Source of the DNA: JBCBGF01 sp039193455
Lineage (GTDB): Bacteria; Pseudomonadota; Alphaproteobacteria; Rhodobacterales; Rhodobacteraceae
NCBI GenBank assembly: GCA_039193455.1
Contig: JBCCWO010000003.1
Span: 186,001 to 250,000 of the forward strand
Reading direction: 5' to 3'
DNA: 64,000 nucleotides
The notes beneath the pieces were generated by a model that saw only the letters and a program-made list of their open reading frames with translations, searched no databases and was not told the DNA's origin. The translations under genes and the position numbers were made by a program. This document shows positions 1 to 9,620 of this stretch, piece after piece; the stretch's first letter is position 1; every line of letters begins with the position of its first letter.

Positions 1-1506
1 GAGATTTTTGCGAATGTTGAGGGGATCGAAGCGCTGCAGCGCCGGATGGATGCCGAGGGGGCCGCGATCCTTGCGGATATCAACCAGATTTCCGTGCAGA
101 TCGATGACATTCAGGGCGCCACCGATGTTGCGGCCGAGCGCACGATCTTTGTGATCCTGATCACGCTTGCGGTGATTGTCACTGCCTCGATCGCGGGCAG
201 CACGGTGCTGGCGCGCCGCATGGCGCGGCAGGTTGTCGGTGAGATCGAAAACTCGATCAGTGAGATGCAGCAACTGACCGAAGGCGCGCTGGATATCGAC
301 ATCACCGGCACCGAGCGCGAGACCGAGCTGGGCCAGATCGCCCGCGCGTTGGAGGTGTTTCGCGATACCGCGCGCGAAACCAAGCGCCTGGAAGAGGCAA
401 GCCGCGCGGAAGAGCACAAGCGCGCCGCGCTTGAAAAAGAACAGGCGCGCCAGGCCGCACAGGCCGAGGAAGACCGCCAGGCCAAGGTTGAAGAGGCCCG
501 CCAGCGGATGATTGCGGATCTCGGCGCGTCGGTCGGGGCGGCGGTCGGCGCAGGAGCCCAGGGCGATTTTTCCCAGCGTGTGACCACCGCTTTTGACGAG
601 CCGGAGCAGCAGGCGCTGGCCCAGTCGATCAACGGGATGCTCGACAATGTCGAAAACGGCGTCGCCGCGGTGGGACGCGTGATGGCCCGGATGGCGACAG
701 GCGATCTGACCGAACGGATGCAGGGCGCCTTTCGCAGCGCGTTCGATGACCTGCAAGGCAATATCAACGACTCGCTCGACAATCTGGGCCGCCGGGCGGA
801 ACAACAGGCCGCCTCGCTTGAAGAAACCTCTGCCGCGATGGAAGAGATTTCGGCCTCGGCGAAATCAAGCGCGGATGGCGCAACCGATGCGGCAAGCTTT
901 GCCAATCAGGCCTCGGAACAGGTGGATGAGGCGGGCAAGGTCGTCTCGTCCGCGGTCGACGCGATGGCCGATATTCGCGATGCCTCGAACCGGATCGGGG
1001 AAATCGTCTCGGTCATCGACGGGATCGCGTTTCAGACCAATCTTCTGGCGCTCAACGCCTCGGTCGAGGCGGCGCGGGCGGGCAGCGCCGGGAAGGGCTT
1101 TGCCGTTGTCGCGACCGAGGTTCGGGCGCTGGCCCAACGCTCGAGCGAGGCCAGCCAGGACATCAAGACGCTGATCGAGGAAAGCTCGACCCAGGTCCGG
1201 CGCGGTGTCGATCTGGTCGAAGAGACGGGCCGCACACTGGATGAGATCATGGGCGGCGTGCGCAAGATGGCGGGCACGATGCAAGAGCTGACCACCACCG
1301 CCCGCGAACAGGCCACCGGTGTGGGCGAGGTGACAAGCGCGATCACGCAATTGGACGTCATCACCCAGAAAAACGCCGCGCTGTCAGAGCAAAGCCGGGA
1401 AAATGCGAGCCGCCTGATGCAACAGGCCGAGCATATGCGCGACCTGCTACGGACGTTCCAGACGGCGCCGGGCGGCGCAACCAACGCGGCCTTCGCGGCC
1501 GAATAG
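1..1506 (+). CDS. Methyl-accepting chemotaxis protein, 5' end cut by window edge
   Basis: The frame is open from base 1 and the true start lies upstream, so this is the C-terminal part of a chemoreceptor that relays ligand binding to CheA/CheW at the inner membrane. Seen: one membrane segment (about 142-210), a HAMP region, a long charged helical linker rich in Glu/Lys/Arg/Gln, a second HAMP-like stretch, then the MCP signalling domain. The highly conserved hairpin tip is present (IAFQTNLLALNASVEAARAG, near 1024-1083). The last residues are Ala-rich with no CheR-tethering pentapeptide such as NWETF. The sensory domain is outside the window, so the ligand cannot be inferred. Confidence 0.95.
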   Translation, partial: EIFANVEGIEALQRRMDAEGAAILADINQISVQIDDIQGATDVAAERTIFVILITLAVIVTASIAGSTVLARRMARQVVGEIENSISEMQQLTEGALDIDITGTERETELGQIARALEVFRDTARETKRLEEASRAEEHKRAALEKEQARQAAQAEEDRQAKVEEARQRMIADLGASVGAAVGAGAQGDFSQRVTTAFDEPEQQALAQSINGMLDNVENGVAAVGRVMARMATGDLTERMQGAFRSAFDDLQGNINDSLDNLGRRAEQQAASLEETSAAMEEISASAKSSADGATDAASFANQASEQVDEAGKVVSSAVDAMADIRDASNRIGEIVSVIDGIAFQTNLLALNASVEAARAGSAGKGFAVVATEVRALAQRSSEASQDIKTLIEESSTQVRRGVDLVEETGRTLDEIMGGVRKMAGTMQELTTTAREQATGVGEVTSAITQLDVITQKNAALSEQSRENASRLMQQAEHMRDLLRTFQTAPGGATNAAFAAE

Positions 1507-1525
1507 CCGCCCGCGCGCGCCCGCG

Positions 1526-2005
1526 TCAGGCGGCGCGGAAGACCAGCGAGACGCCGTTCAGGCAATGGCGCTTGCCCGTGGGCGCGGGGCCATCGTCAAA
1601 GATATGGCCCAGATGCGAGCCGCAGCGGCGGCAATGCACCTCGGTACGGACCCGCAAAAGCTTGCGGTCAGGCTTCGTGCCCACCGCCTCCGGCAACGAT
1701 TGCCAGAACGACGGCCAGCCGGTGCCGCTGTCGTATTTATGGGCCGAGCTGTAGAGCGGCAGATCGCAGCCCCGGCAATGATAGGTGCCGTCCGCATAGA
1801 CCTTGTCGAGCGGGCTGGAAAACGGGCGTTCCGTCCCCTCGCGCCGCATCACCTTGTATTCCAGGTTCGACAGCATCGCCCGCCATTCGGCATCGGTGTG
1901 CGTCACCTCGAACGCTGCCGCATCGCGCGCAACAAGCGCCCGCGGCGCCGTGCTGGCCGCCAGAACCGCCGCACTTGCACCCGCAAGAAAGGTCCGTCTG
2001 TTCAT
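1526..2005 (-). CDS. msrB: Peptide-methionine (R)-S-oxide reductase MsrB, exported
   Basis: 159-residue MsrB that reduces methionine-R-sulfoxide in oxidised proteins. The N-terminus has a twin-arginine signal (NRRTFLAG followed by an Ala-rich hydrophobic stretch to about residue 25), so the enzyme probably acts in the periplasm. The zinc site is formed by Cys77/Cys80 (CRGC) and Cys125/Cys128 (CRRC). The catalytic Cys148 sits in a KRHCLNG motif close to the usual RYCxN. GTGWPSFW is the family hallmark. It stands alone, convergent with the chemoreceptor, with no msrA in view. Confidence 0.93.
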   Translation of the reverse strand: MNRRTFLAGASAAVLAASTAPRALVARDAAAFEVTHTDAEWRAMLSNLEYKVMRREGTERPFSSPLDKVYADGTYHCRGCDLPLYSSAHKYDSGTGWPSFWQSLPEAVGTKPDRKLLRVRTEVHCRRCGSHLGHIFDDGPAPTGKRHCLNGVSLVFRAA

Positions 2006-2226
2006 CGCTTCCTCCGTTCTTCCCCGCCCCTACCTAACCAGTCGGTCCGCATCCCCCAAATCACCCCTGCGCAACGCCGCGTGAAAAGCGTTACAAAACG
2101 CGCGTCCCGGCGGCCGCGCACCGCACCGCTTCCCCTTGCCCTCGGGCGCGATATGTTGCACGACAACCTCTGCCCCGCGGCCCGACAATTGACCGGCCCG
2201 GGCGCCCAGCGCGACAAGGACAGATC

Positions 2227-3213
2227 ATGGCGGACGGCAGCATGGACACGATCACCAAACCCACCGAAGAGATTTCGGTGCGCGAGACCTTTGGGATCGA
2301 TTCCGATATGACGATCAAGGGCTTCGCCGAGGCGTCCGATCGCGTGCCCGAGGTGGATCCCACCTACAAGTTCGACCCCGACACCACCCTGGCGATAATT
2401 GCGGGCTTTTCCCACAACCGCCGCGTGATGATTCAGGGCTATCACGGCACCGGCAAATCGACCCATATCGAACAGGTCGCAGCGCGGCTGAACTGGCCCT
2501 GCGTGCGGGTGAACCTCGACAGCCATATCAGCCGGATCGACCTGATCGGGAAAGACGCGATCAAACTGCGCGACGGCAAGCAGGTGACCGAGTTCCAGGA
2601 AGGCATCCTGCCCTGGGCGCTGCGCAATGCCACCGCGATTGTGTTCGATGAATACGATGCGGGCCGCGCCGATGTGATGTTTGTGATCCAGCGGGTTCTG
2701 GAAACCGACGGCAAGCTGACGCTTCTGGACCAGAACGAGGTGATCACGCCGCACCCCTATTTCCGGCTGTTCGCGACGGCCAACACCGTCGGCTTGGGCG
2801 ACACGACCGGCCTCTACCACGGCACGCAACAGATCAACCAGGGCCAGATGGACCGGTGGAGCCTGGTCGCAACGCTGAACTACCTCAGCCACGATGCCGA
2901 GACGGCGATTGTGCTGTCGAAATGCCCGCATATGAACACCGCGACGGGCCGCAAGACGGTGAGCCAGATGGTGACCGTGGCGGATCTGAGCCGCACCGCG
3001 TTTATGAACGGCGATCTCAGCACGGTGATGAGCCCCCGAACGGTGATCGCCTGGGCCCAGAACGCCCAGATCTTCCGCGATATCGGCTATGCCTTCCGGC
3101 TGACCTTCCTCAACAAATGCGATGAGCTGGAGCGGCAGACCGTGGCCGAGTTCTATCAGCGGTGCTTTGACGAGGAACTGCCCGAGAGCGCGGCGTCGAT
3201 GAGCTTGGGATGA
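2227..3213 (+). CDS. cobS: Cobaltochelatase subunit CobS
   Basis: 328-residue MoxR-type AAA+ ATPase. With CobT it drives the aerobic cobaltochelatase, which inserts cobalt into hydrogenobyrinic acid a,c-diamide during B12 synthesis. Walker A is GYHGTGKST (about 71-79) and Walker B is AIVFDEYDAG (about 137-146), followed by a sensor-like FATANT motif. The length is normal for CobS. AAGGACAG just upstream supports the chosen ATG. The large CobN subunit is not in the window. The next gene begins about 15 bases after the stop and cobT follows it, so the three are probably co-transcribed. Confidence 0.96.
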   Translation: MADGSMDTITKPTEEISVRETFGIDSDMTIKGFAEASDRVPEVDPTYKFDPDTTLAIIAGFSHNRRVMIQGYHGTGKSTHIEQVAARLNWPCVRVNLDSHISRIDLIGKDAIKLRDGKQVTEFQEGILPWALRNATAIVFDEYDAGRADVMFVIQRVLETDGKLTLLDQNEVITPHPYFRLFATANTVGLGDTTGLYHGTQQINQGQMDRWSLVATLNYLSHDAETAIVLSKCPHMNTATGRKTVSQMVTVADLSRTAFMNGDLSTVMSPRTVIAWAQNAQIFRDIGYAFRLTFLNKCDELERQTVAEFYQRCFDEELPESAASMSLG

Positions 3214-3228
3214 CAGGTGGGAAGGCTG

Positions 3229-3768
3229 ATGGATCGACGAATTATCCTCAAGTCTTTGCTCTGGGGTCCGATCCTTGGCCAACTCGCGTCGCACGCCGCC
3301 ATCGCCGGTTCGCATGACATGACGGTTGCGCCGATGGAAGACGATCGGTTTTGGAGCCTGATCGAGCTTATCCAAGGAGATGGCTGGAATGATGAACGGA
3401 CGGATTTGCAGCCGCTGACGGACGCACTTGCGACCTATCCGCCCCGTGACATCGAGGCCTTTTACGAAACGCTGGCACGGAAACTATACGCGCTCGACAC
3501 GCGGGCGCATTATCGCCGCTTCGCCTCATCGCCGGGACTGTCCGATACGTTCCTTTACACTCGGCTCGCCGTCGTCGCGCAGGGGAAAGCCCATTACGAC
3601 AAGGTCATCAACGACCCCAGCGCCTTTCCAAAACGGTCGGCGGATTGGCTGGAGGGCTTGCTCTATGCCGCGCCCGATGCCTACGCGACGGCAACTGGGA
3701 CGGAGTTGGAATATTTGACTTCGGTGGACTTTGAGTCCTTCTCGAACAGCGCGGGCTGGGCACAGTGA
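3229..3768 (+). CDS. DUF4240-like protein with putative Tat signal, between cobS and cobT
   Basis: About 179 residues from an ATG preceded by GGAAGG; a GTG at 3217 is an alternative. The N-terminus DRRIILK plus a hydrophobic stretch ending near AIAG resembles a Tat signal, though the motif is not perfect. The mature part begins with an FWSLIELIQG-type helix and has a Trp/Tyr-rich region, as in DUF4240 proteins, whose function is unknown. The stop overlaps the GTG start of cobT (GTGA), so it is translationally coupled into the cobalamin operon. A role in cobalt insertion is only a guess from position. The DUF match is from memory of the family pattern. Confidence 0.7.
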   Translation: MDRRIILKSLLWGPILGQLASHAAIAGSHDMTVAPMEDDRFWSLIELIQGDGWNDERTDLQPLTDALATYPPRDIEAFYETLARKLYALDTRAHYRRFASSPGLSDTFLYTRLAVVAQGKAHYDKVINDPSAFPKRSADWLEGLLYAAPDAYATATGTELEYLTSVDFESFSNSAGWAQ

Positions 3769-5642
3769 CCACCCCGCCCGACAACCCCGCCGATCCGTTC
3801 AAAAAGGCGCTCGCCGAGGCGACGCGCGTGATGGCGGACGACCCCGATGTCGGTGTCACCTATTCGGTCGATCCGCCGGGGATGACGCCCGATCAGATCC
3901 GCCTGCCCCAGGTCAGCCGCCGGATGACGCGGGACGAGGTTTTGCTCGCGCGCGGGACAGCGGATGCCTATGCGCTGCGCCGCAAGTTCCATGACGAGGG
4001 CACGTTCAACCGCTATGCCCCCGCCGGCCAGATGGCGCGCGATCTTTACGAGTCGATGGAAACCGCGCGGTGCGAGGCGGTGGGCGCCAAGTCGATGCCG
4101 GGCACCGCGGGCAATATCGACGCCAAGATCGCGACCGAGGCCGAGCGGCGCGGCTATGCCCAGATCCGCGAGCCGTCCGAGGCGCCGCTGGCGGCGGCGG
4201 CGGGCTATCTGATCCGGCATCTGGCGACGGGCCGCGCCATGCCCAAGGGCGCCGACAACGTCATGGAGCTGTGGCGCGGGTTCATCGAAGAACAGGCGGG
4301 GGGTACGCTCGAAAACCTCGAAGAAACGCTTGAGGATCAATCGGCGTTCGCGCGGTTTGCCCGCCAGATCATCTCGGACCTGGGCTATGGCGATCAACTG
4401 GGCGACGATCCGGACGCGCCCGATGAGGATACCGAAGACCAGGCAGAGGCCGAGGGCGAAGAGGACGACAACCCCGACGCCCAGGGCGACAGCGAGGACG
4501 ACACCGAAGACGCCGAGGCCGCGCCAGAGCAAAGCCAGGAAGATACGCAGGACGCCAGCCAGGCACAGGTATCGGCGGACGACATGGCCGATGTTGAGCT
4601 GGGCGAAGAGGTCGACCTGCCCGATGGCGAGGCCCCGCTCGAGCCCCCGCCCCCCGCCGCATTCAGCGAGGCGGACCCCGATTACGAGGTCTGGTCCGCC
4701 GATCAGGATGAGGAGATCCGGGCCGAGGATCTGGCGGAACCGGCCGAGCTGGAGCGGCTGCGGGCCTATCTCGACCAGCAGCTCGAGCCCCTGAAGGGCG
4801 CGGTGTCGCGGCTGGCCAACAAGTTGCAGCGCCGGTTGCAGGCCCAGCAGAACCGCAGTTGGGAGTTCGACCGCGAGGAAGGGATCCTCGATGCGGGCCG
4901 TTTGGCGCGGGTGGTGGCGAACCCGACCACGCCGCTGAGCTTCAAGGTCGAGAAAGACACCGAATTTCGCGACACTGTCGTGACGCTCTTGCTCGACAAT
5001 TCAGGAAGCATGCGCGGGCGCCCGATCTCGATCGCGGCGATCTGTGCCGATGTTCTGGCCCGCACGTTGGAACGGTGCCAGGTGAAGGTCGAGATCCTGG
5101 GCTTTACCACGCGCGCGTGGAAGGGCGGTCAAGCGCGCGAGAACTGGCTGGCCTCGGGCCGGCCGCAACAGCCCGGGCGGCTGAACGACCTGCGCCACAT
5201 CATCTACAAGCCTGCGGATGCGCCCTGGCGGCGGACGCGGGAAAACCTTGGGCTGATGATGAAAGAGGGCCTCTTGAAGGAAAACATCGACGGCGAGGCG
5301 CTGGAATGGGCGCATCGGCGGATGGCGGGACGGGCCGAGGCGCGCAAGATCATGATGGTGATCTCCGATGGCGCGCCGGTGGATGACTCGACCCTGTCGG
5401 TCAATCCGGCGAACTACCTTGAAAAGCACCTGCGCGACGTCATCGCGATGGTCGAGCGCAAGAAACTGGTCGAACTGATCGCCATCGGCATCGGTCATGA
5501 CGTGACGCGCTACTACGACCGGGCGGTGACGATCACGGATGTCGAACAGCTGGCCGGGGCGATGACCGAGCAGTTGGCGAGCCTTTTTGACAGCGATCCC
5601 CGGGCCCGGGCGCGGATGGTCGGGATGAAGAAGGCCAGCTGA
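3765..5642 (+). CDS. cobT: Cobaltochelatase subunit CobT
   Basis: 625-residue partner of CobS. The N-terminal half is followed by a strongly acidic Asp/Glu-rich linker (about residues 208-305), typical of CobT. A C-terminal von Willebrand A domain carries the MIDAS motif LLLDNSGSMRG near residue 408. The VWA domain is thought to contact the metal-carrying CobN. The start is a GTG overlapping the stop of the DUF4240-like gene; the stop overlaps the ATG of the aminopeptidase (TGATG). Length and domain order are normal. Confidence 0.96.
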   Translation: MTTPPDNPADPFKKALAEATRVMADDPDVGVTYSVDPPGMTPDQIRLPQVSRRMTRDEVLLARGTADAYALRRKFHDEGTFNRYAPAGQMARDLYESMETARCEAVGAKSMPGTAGNIDAKIATEAERRGYAQIREPSEAPLAAAAGYLIRHLATGRAMPKGADNVMELWRGFIEEQAGGTLENLEETLEDQSAFARFARQIISDLGYGDQLGDDPDAPDEDTEDQAEAEGEEDDNPDAQGDSEDDTEDAEAAPEQSQEDTQDASQAQVSADDMADVELGEEVDLPDGEAPLEPPPPAAFSEADPDYEVWSADQDEEIRAEDLAEPAELERLRAYLDQQLEPLKGAVSRLANKLQRRLQAQQNRSWEFDREEGILDAGRLARVVANPTTPLSFKVEKDTEFRDTVVTLLLDNSGSMRGRPISIAAICADVLARTLERCQVKVEILGFTTRAWKGGQARENWLASGRPQQPGRLNDLRHIIYKPADAPWRRTRENLGLMMKEGLLKENIDGEALEWAHRRMAGRAEARKIMMVISDGAPVDDSTLSVNPANYLEKHLRDVIAMVERKKLVELIAIGIGHDVTRYYDRAVTITDVEQLAGAMTEQLASLFDSDPRARARMVGMKKAS

Positions 5643-7426
5643 TGTTTCAAAGCTTTGACGCCACCACGTCGCCCGATCAGGGCCCCGCGCGCCTGACCAA
5701 ATTGCGCGGTGAAATGGGCCGGCTGGGCATCGCGGCCTTTGTCGTCCCGCGCGCCGACATCCACCAGGGCGAATACGTCGCGCCGCGCGATGAGAGGTTG
5801 GCCTGGCTGACCGGGTTCACCGGATCGGCGGGGTTTGCCGTGGCCCTGGCCGAAAGCGCGGCCGTGTTCATCGACGGGCGGTATACCGTCCAGGTGCGGG
5901 CGCAGGTGGACACCGATCACTTCACGCCCGTGGATTGGCCGAAGACCAAGCTTGGGCCCTGGCTGGCAGAGCGGCTGGGCGAGACGGACGTGGTTGGGAT
6001 CGACCCCTGGCTGCACACCCGGGCCGAGGTTGAGGCCTTGGAAAAGGCCGGGCTGACGGTGCGCTGCGTTGCCAATGCGCTCGATGCGATCTGGGACGAT
6101 CGGCCAGAGGCGCCAAAGGGCGCGATGACCCCCTACCCCATTGAATTTGCCGGGACATCGAGCGATGAGAAGCGGGCCCAGATCGCGGCAACTCTGTCCG
6201 AGGCCGACCAGAAGGCGGCGGTTCTGACGTTGCCGGATTCGATCTGCTGGCTGCTGAATGTCCGGGGCTCGGATATCGAGCGGAACCCCTTGGCGCAGTG
6301 CCTGGGGATCCTGCACGACACCGGCACCTTCACGCTTTTTGCGGCGGCGGAAAAAACCGCCGGGGTGATGGATCACCTGGGCCCCGACGTGACCATCCGC
6401 CCGATGGAGGCGTTCGAACCCGCGCTGCGCACGCTGACCGGGCCGGTGCGGGTGGACAAGACCACCGCGCCCCATGGGGTCGGGCTGGCGTTGGAAGAGG
6501 CCGGGATCGACGTGGCGTGGGACCGTGACCCTTGCGTCCTGCCCAAAGCGCGCAAAACGCAGGCGGAGCTTGCCGCCACCACCGAGGCGCATTTGCGCGA
6601 CGGGGCGGCGATGGTGGAGTTTCTGGCCTGGCTTGCGGCCGAGGCACTGAAGGGCGGGTTGACCGAGATCGATGTGGTCAAGAAGCTTGAGGGTTTTCGC
6701 CGTGCCACGAACGCGTTGCGCGATATCAGCTTTGACACGATCTGCGGTGCGGGGCCGAACGGCGCGATCGTGCATTACCGCGTGACCGAAGGCACGAACC
6801 GGGCGGTGAAACCGGGCGAGCTGTTGTTGGTGGATTCGGGCGGTCAGTACATTGACGGCACCACGGACATCACCCGGACCATCGCGATCGGCGATGTGGG
6901 TGACGAGGAACGCCGCTGTTTCACCCGCGTGCTGCAGGGCGTCATCGCGATCAGCCGCGTGCGCTGGCCCCGCGGGCTGGCGGGGCGCGATTTGGATGCC
7001 CTGGCGCGCGCACCGTTGTGGATGGCGGGCATGGATTACGATCACGGCACCGGGCACGGCGTGGGCGTCTACCTGAACGTCCACGAGGGCCCGCAACGGC
7101 TGGCCCGGATCAGCGAGGTCGCGCTCGAGCCGGGCATGATCCTGTCGAATGAGCCGGGCTATTACCGCGAGGGGGCGTTCGGCATCCGCATCGAAAACCT
7201 GATCGTGGTCCGCGAGGCGGCGGCCTTGGGGGACGACCGCGATCAGCTGAGTTTCGAGACGCTGACCTTTGCGCCCATTGACCTGTCGCTGGTGGACACA
7301 GCCGTCCTGTCCGCGGACGAACGGAACTGGCTCAACGCCTATCATGCGGAAACGCTTGCAAAAATCGGCCCCCGTGTTAGCGATAACGCACTGGAGTGGC
7401 TCACGCACGCGACGCGCGCGGTCTGA
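5642..7426 (+). CDS. pepP: Xaa-Pro aminopeptidase (M24B family, aminopeptidase P)
   Basis: 594-residue cytosolic metallopeptidase that removes the N-terminal residue ahead of proline. Two creatinase-like N-terminal domains precede the pita-bread M24 domain. Metal ligands are visible: Asp in DSGGQYIDGTTDITRT (about 398-413), His in GTGHGVG (about 469), Glu in NEPGYY (about 503) and Glu in IRIENL (about 516). The length fits the three-domain type. Its ATG overlaps the cobT stop, so it is translated from the same message, which is probably incidental rather than functional. Confidence 0.93.
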   Translation: MFQSFDATTSPDQGPARLTKLRGEMGRLGIAAFVVPRADIHQGEYVAPRDERLAWLTGFTGSAGFAVALAESAAVFIDGRYTVQVRAQVDTDHFTPVDWPKTKLGPWLAERLGETDVVGIDPWLHTRAEVEALEKAGLTVRCVANALDAIWDDRPEAPKGAMTPYPIEFAGTSSDEKRAQIAATLSEADQKAAVLTLPDSICWLLNVRGSDIERNPLAQCLGILHDTGTFTLFAAAEKTAGVMDHLGPDVTIRPMEAFEPALRTLTGPVRVDKTTAPHGVGLALEEAGIDVAWDRDPCVLPKARKTQAELAATTEAHLRDGAAMVEFLAWLAAEALKGGLTEIDVVKKLEGFRRATNALRDISFDTICGAGPNGAIVHYRVTEGTNRAVKPGELLLVDSGGQYIDGTTDITRTIAIGDVGDEERRCFTRVLQGVIAISRVRWPRGLAGRDLDALARAPLWMAGMDYDHGTGHGVGVYLNVHEGPQRLARISEVALEPGMILSNEPGYYREGAFGIRIENLIVVREAAALGDDRDQLSFETLTFAPIDLSLVDTAVLSADERNWLNAYHAETLAKIGPRVSDNALEWLTHATRAV

Positions 7427-7486
7427 CACGCATCCGTTACAGAACACACTTAAGGCTCCCGCGACGGTGGGAGGGGGAGGTTTCGT

Positions 7487-7831
7487 ATGGCCGATCACAT
7501 CAAGATCAGAAAAGCCGATGGCAACTGGGTTATCCGCGCAGGCGGGGCCATCCTAGGCGAAAGCTCTGACGCGCTGGAACTGGCCGAGGGCAGCTATCCA
7601 CCGGTCATCTACTTCCCGCGCGGCGATATCGCGATGGCCTTCCTTGAGAAAAGCGACAAGACCAGCACCTGCCCGCACAAAGGGGCGGCGACCTACTATT
7701 CGATCGTGACCAAAAGCACGGTTCTGAAAGATGCGGTCTGGTCCTATGAGGATCCAAAGGACGGCGTCGCCGCGATCAAGGATCACCTCGCGTTCTATGA
7801 AAGCGACACGGTGACGGTCGAACAGATCTAG
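7487..7831 (+). CDS. DUF427 domain protein
   Basis: 114-residue protein of the DUF427 type, recognisable by a VIYFPRGDIAMAFLEKS-like segment, then CPHKG, and a WSYEDP segment. The family is small and widespread in proteobacteria and actinobacteria, and its biochemical role is not established. It has a strong ribosome site (GGGGGAGG, spacing about 6). A small inverted repeat (CTCCC ... GGGAG, 7456-7473) sits just before that site. Its TAG stop overlaps the stop of the convergent ClC gene. Confidence 0.85.
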   Translation: MADHIKIRKADGNWVIRAGGAILGESSDALELAEGSYPPVIYFPRGDIAMAFLEKSDKTSTCPHKGAATYYSIVTKSTVLKDAVWSYEDPKDGVAAIKDHLAFYESDTVTVEQI

Positions 7832-9519
7832 GAATGCTCTTCGGCCGCGGTCGCGGCCAGCGCACGATTATAGGCCTTGAGCGCATCGACCTGGAAGAGC
7901 GCGCCCAGAATCTCGGGTGGCTCGCCCTCCCCTCCAAATCGGACGACGGCGAGGAACCGGCTGTTGGTGCGTTCAAAGACGGGCATGGCGGCCTCGAGCG
8001 TTCCGTTGCCGTCGATGTAATGGCCTTCGGCAATCGCCTCCCAGATATCGTCGGCGGGAACGCAGGTGGGGTCGTCCGGGCGCCGCATCACGTTGGACAC
8101 GCGGAACATCGACAGCAGATAGGCCTGTGGCCCGGCAGCCAGGTGGATGTTCTTACGCTCAAGCTGGGTCAGAAAGAACGACCGGTCCACCAGGCGCGAG
8201 GCCAGCGCGGTCGAGGTTGAGACCGCGACCATCACGGCAAGCCCGGTCTGCCAGTCGCCGGTCAGCTCAAACACAATCAGCGTGGTCGAAATCGGCGCAC
8301 CGAGAACGGCGGCCGAGACCGCGCCCATGCCCGCCAGGGCATAGAGCGTCTCGGACCCCGACACCTCGGGGAAAAACCCCGTGGCGATCAGCCCGAAGGC
8401 GAGCCCTGTCAGCGCCCCGAGCATCAGCGAGGGTGAGAAGACCCCGCCCCCCATCCGGCCCGCCATGGTGATGGCGACCGCGGCGGATTTGATCACGGCA
8501 AACACGATGGCTTCGTGCAGCAACAGGTTGCCGGTCAACGCGGCAGAGGTCGTCTCGTACCCCACACCGATGATATGCGGAAAGAAGATGGCAATGCCGC
8601 CCAGCAACGCCCCGGCGACGGCGGGCCTGAGGAACCGGGGCAAACCGACACGGCGTTGCAGCACCGTCCCCATATCGTCGGTCCAGAAGATCGCGCGCAT
8701 GAACAGGACCGCCACGATCCCGCAAATCAGCCCCAGGATCAAAAAGGCCGGCAGTTCGACATAGAAGACCAGCTCATTTTCGCGGGGCAGAACGAATTCG
8801 GTCACGTCGCCAAATTCAAGCCGGTTGATCACGGTGCCCGCCGCGCTGGCGATGACGATGGGGGCGAAGGCATGCATGGCGAAGTGGCGCAGCACCACCT
8901 CCATCGCAAACAGCGCCCCGGCAATGGGCGCGTTGAACGAGGCCGACACAGCGGCAGCGACCGCACAGCCTAGAAGATCGCGCGCGGTTATCCCGCTCGC
9001 GTCGATCCGGTTCGACACCCAGGTGGCGATGACGCCGGCCATATGCACCACCGGCCCCTCGCGCCCGGTTGAGCCCCCCGACGACAGCGTGATGAGCGAC
9101 GCCGCAGCCGAGGCCACCCCGGCCTTGGTTTCCACTCGCCCGTCGCCCAGGGCCGCCCCCTCGATCACGTCAGCGACCGAGCGGACGCGCCCGTCATCGG
9201 TGAAGCGGTTGAGGATCAGCCCGACGATGACCCCGCCAACGATGGGAATGATCAGCACATAGTACCACTCCAGCGTCTCGGCGAAGGAGTGGATCATCTT
9301 GATGTCTTCGGCGCCGTAGAGCGTGCTTTGCAGCCACTCGATCCCCTTGCGGAAGAACAGCGCCGCGAACCCGGCAGCGATCCCGATGAGAAGCGCAAGG
9401 AACCAGAACTGCAACTGGCCCGGCCCCTCGTCGCGCAGCGTTTCCCAGCCATTGCGGCACATGCCCGCAATCTCGGTCAGCTGCCCTTTGATCAAGCCTC
9501 CCCTTGATCCGTCGTCCAT
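7828..9519 (-). CDS. ClC-family chloride channel / Cl-/H+ antiporter with CBS domain
   Basis: About 563 residues from the ATG at 9519 (MDDGSRGG), which has AAGGGCAAGG upstream; an open extension to 9639 would overlap the divergent gene and is unlikely. About ten or more hydrophobic segments form the ClC core. The gating-glutamate motif is present as GGSTGREGPVVH. The first selectivity loop, usually GSGIPE, is replaced by a VRSVADVIEG stretch, as in one ClC subgroup, so anion preference is uncertain. A C-terminal regulatory CBS-like domain follows (FRVSNVMRRPDD onward). Confidence 0.92.
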   Translation of the reverse strand: MDDGSRGGLIKGQLTEIAGMCRNGWETLRDEGPGQLQFWFLALLIGIAAGFAALFFRKGIEWLQSTLYGAEDIKMIHSFAETLEWYYVLIIPIVGGVIVGLILNRFTDDGRVRSVADVIEGAALGDGRVETKAGVASAAASLITLSSGGSTGREGPVVHMAGVIATWVSNRIDASGITARDLLGCAVAAAVSASFNAPIAGALFAMEVVLRHFAMHAFAPIVIASAAGTVINRLEFGDVTEFVLPRENELVFYVELPAFLILGLICGIVAVLFMRAIFWTDDMGTVLQRRVGLPRFLRPAVAGALLGGIAIFFPHIIGVGYETTSAALTGNLLLHEAIVFAVIKSAAVAITMAGRMGGGVFSPSLMLGALTGLAFGLIATGFFPEVSGSETLYALAGMGAVSAAVLGAPISTTLIVFELTGDWQTGLAVMVAVSTSTALASRLVDRSFFLTQLERKNIHLAAGPQAYLLSMFRVSNVMRRPDDPTCVPADDIWEAIAEGHYIDGNGTLEAAMPVFERTNSRFLAVVRFGGEGEPPEILGALFQVDALKAYNRALAATAAEEHS

Positions 9520-9620
9520 CCGCGCCTTGCCCTTGCCGTCCCCGGCCGCTTGGTTGCCTCCTTCCCCAAGCCGGTCCCATGGCTTAGGGTCGCGCCCGCA
9601 CCGCAGCCGGGGAGGAAATC

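Noticed and set aside
2002..3375. Long minus-strand frame opposite cobS
   Set aside because: Composition is Arg/His/Gln-rich, and cobS on the plus strand has all AAA+ motifs.
5513..7498. Long minus-strand frame opposite the aminopeptidase
   Set aside because: It is a shadow in GC-rich DNA: Arg/His/Pro/Gln-rich, no domain, and fully opposite a well-supported peptidase with intact metal ligands.
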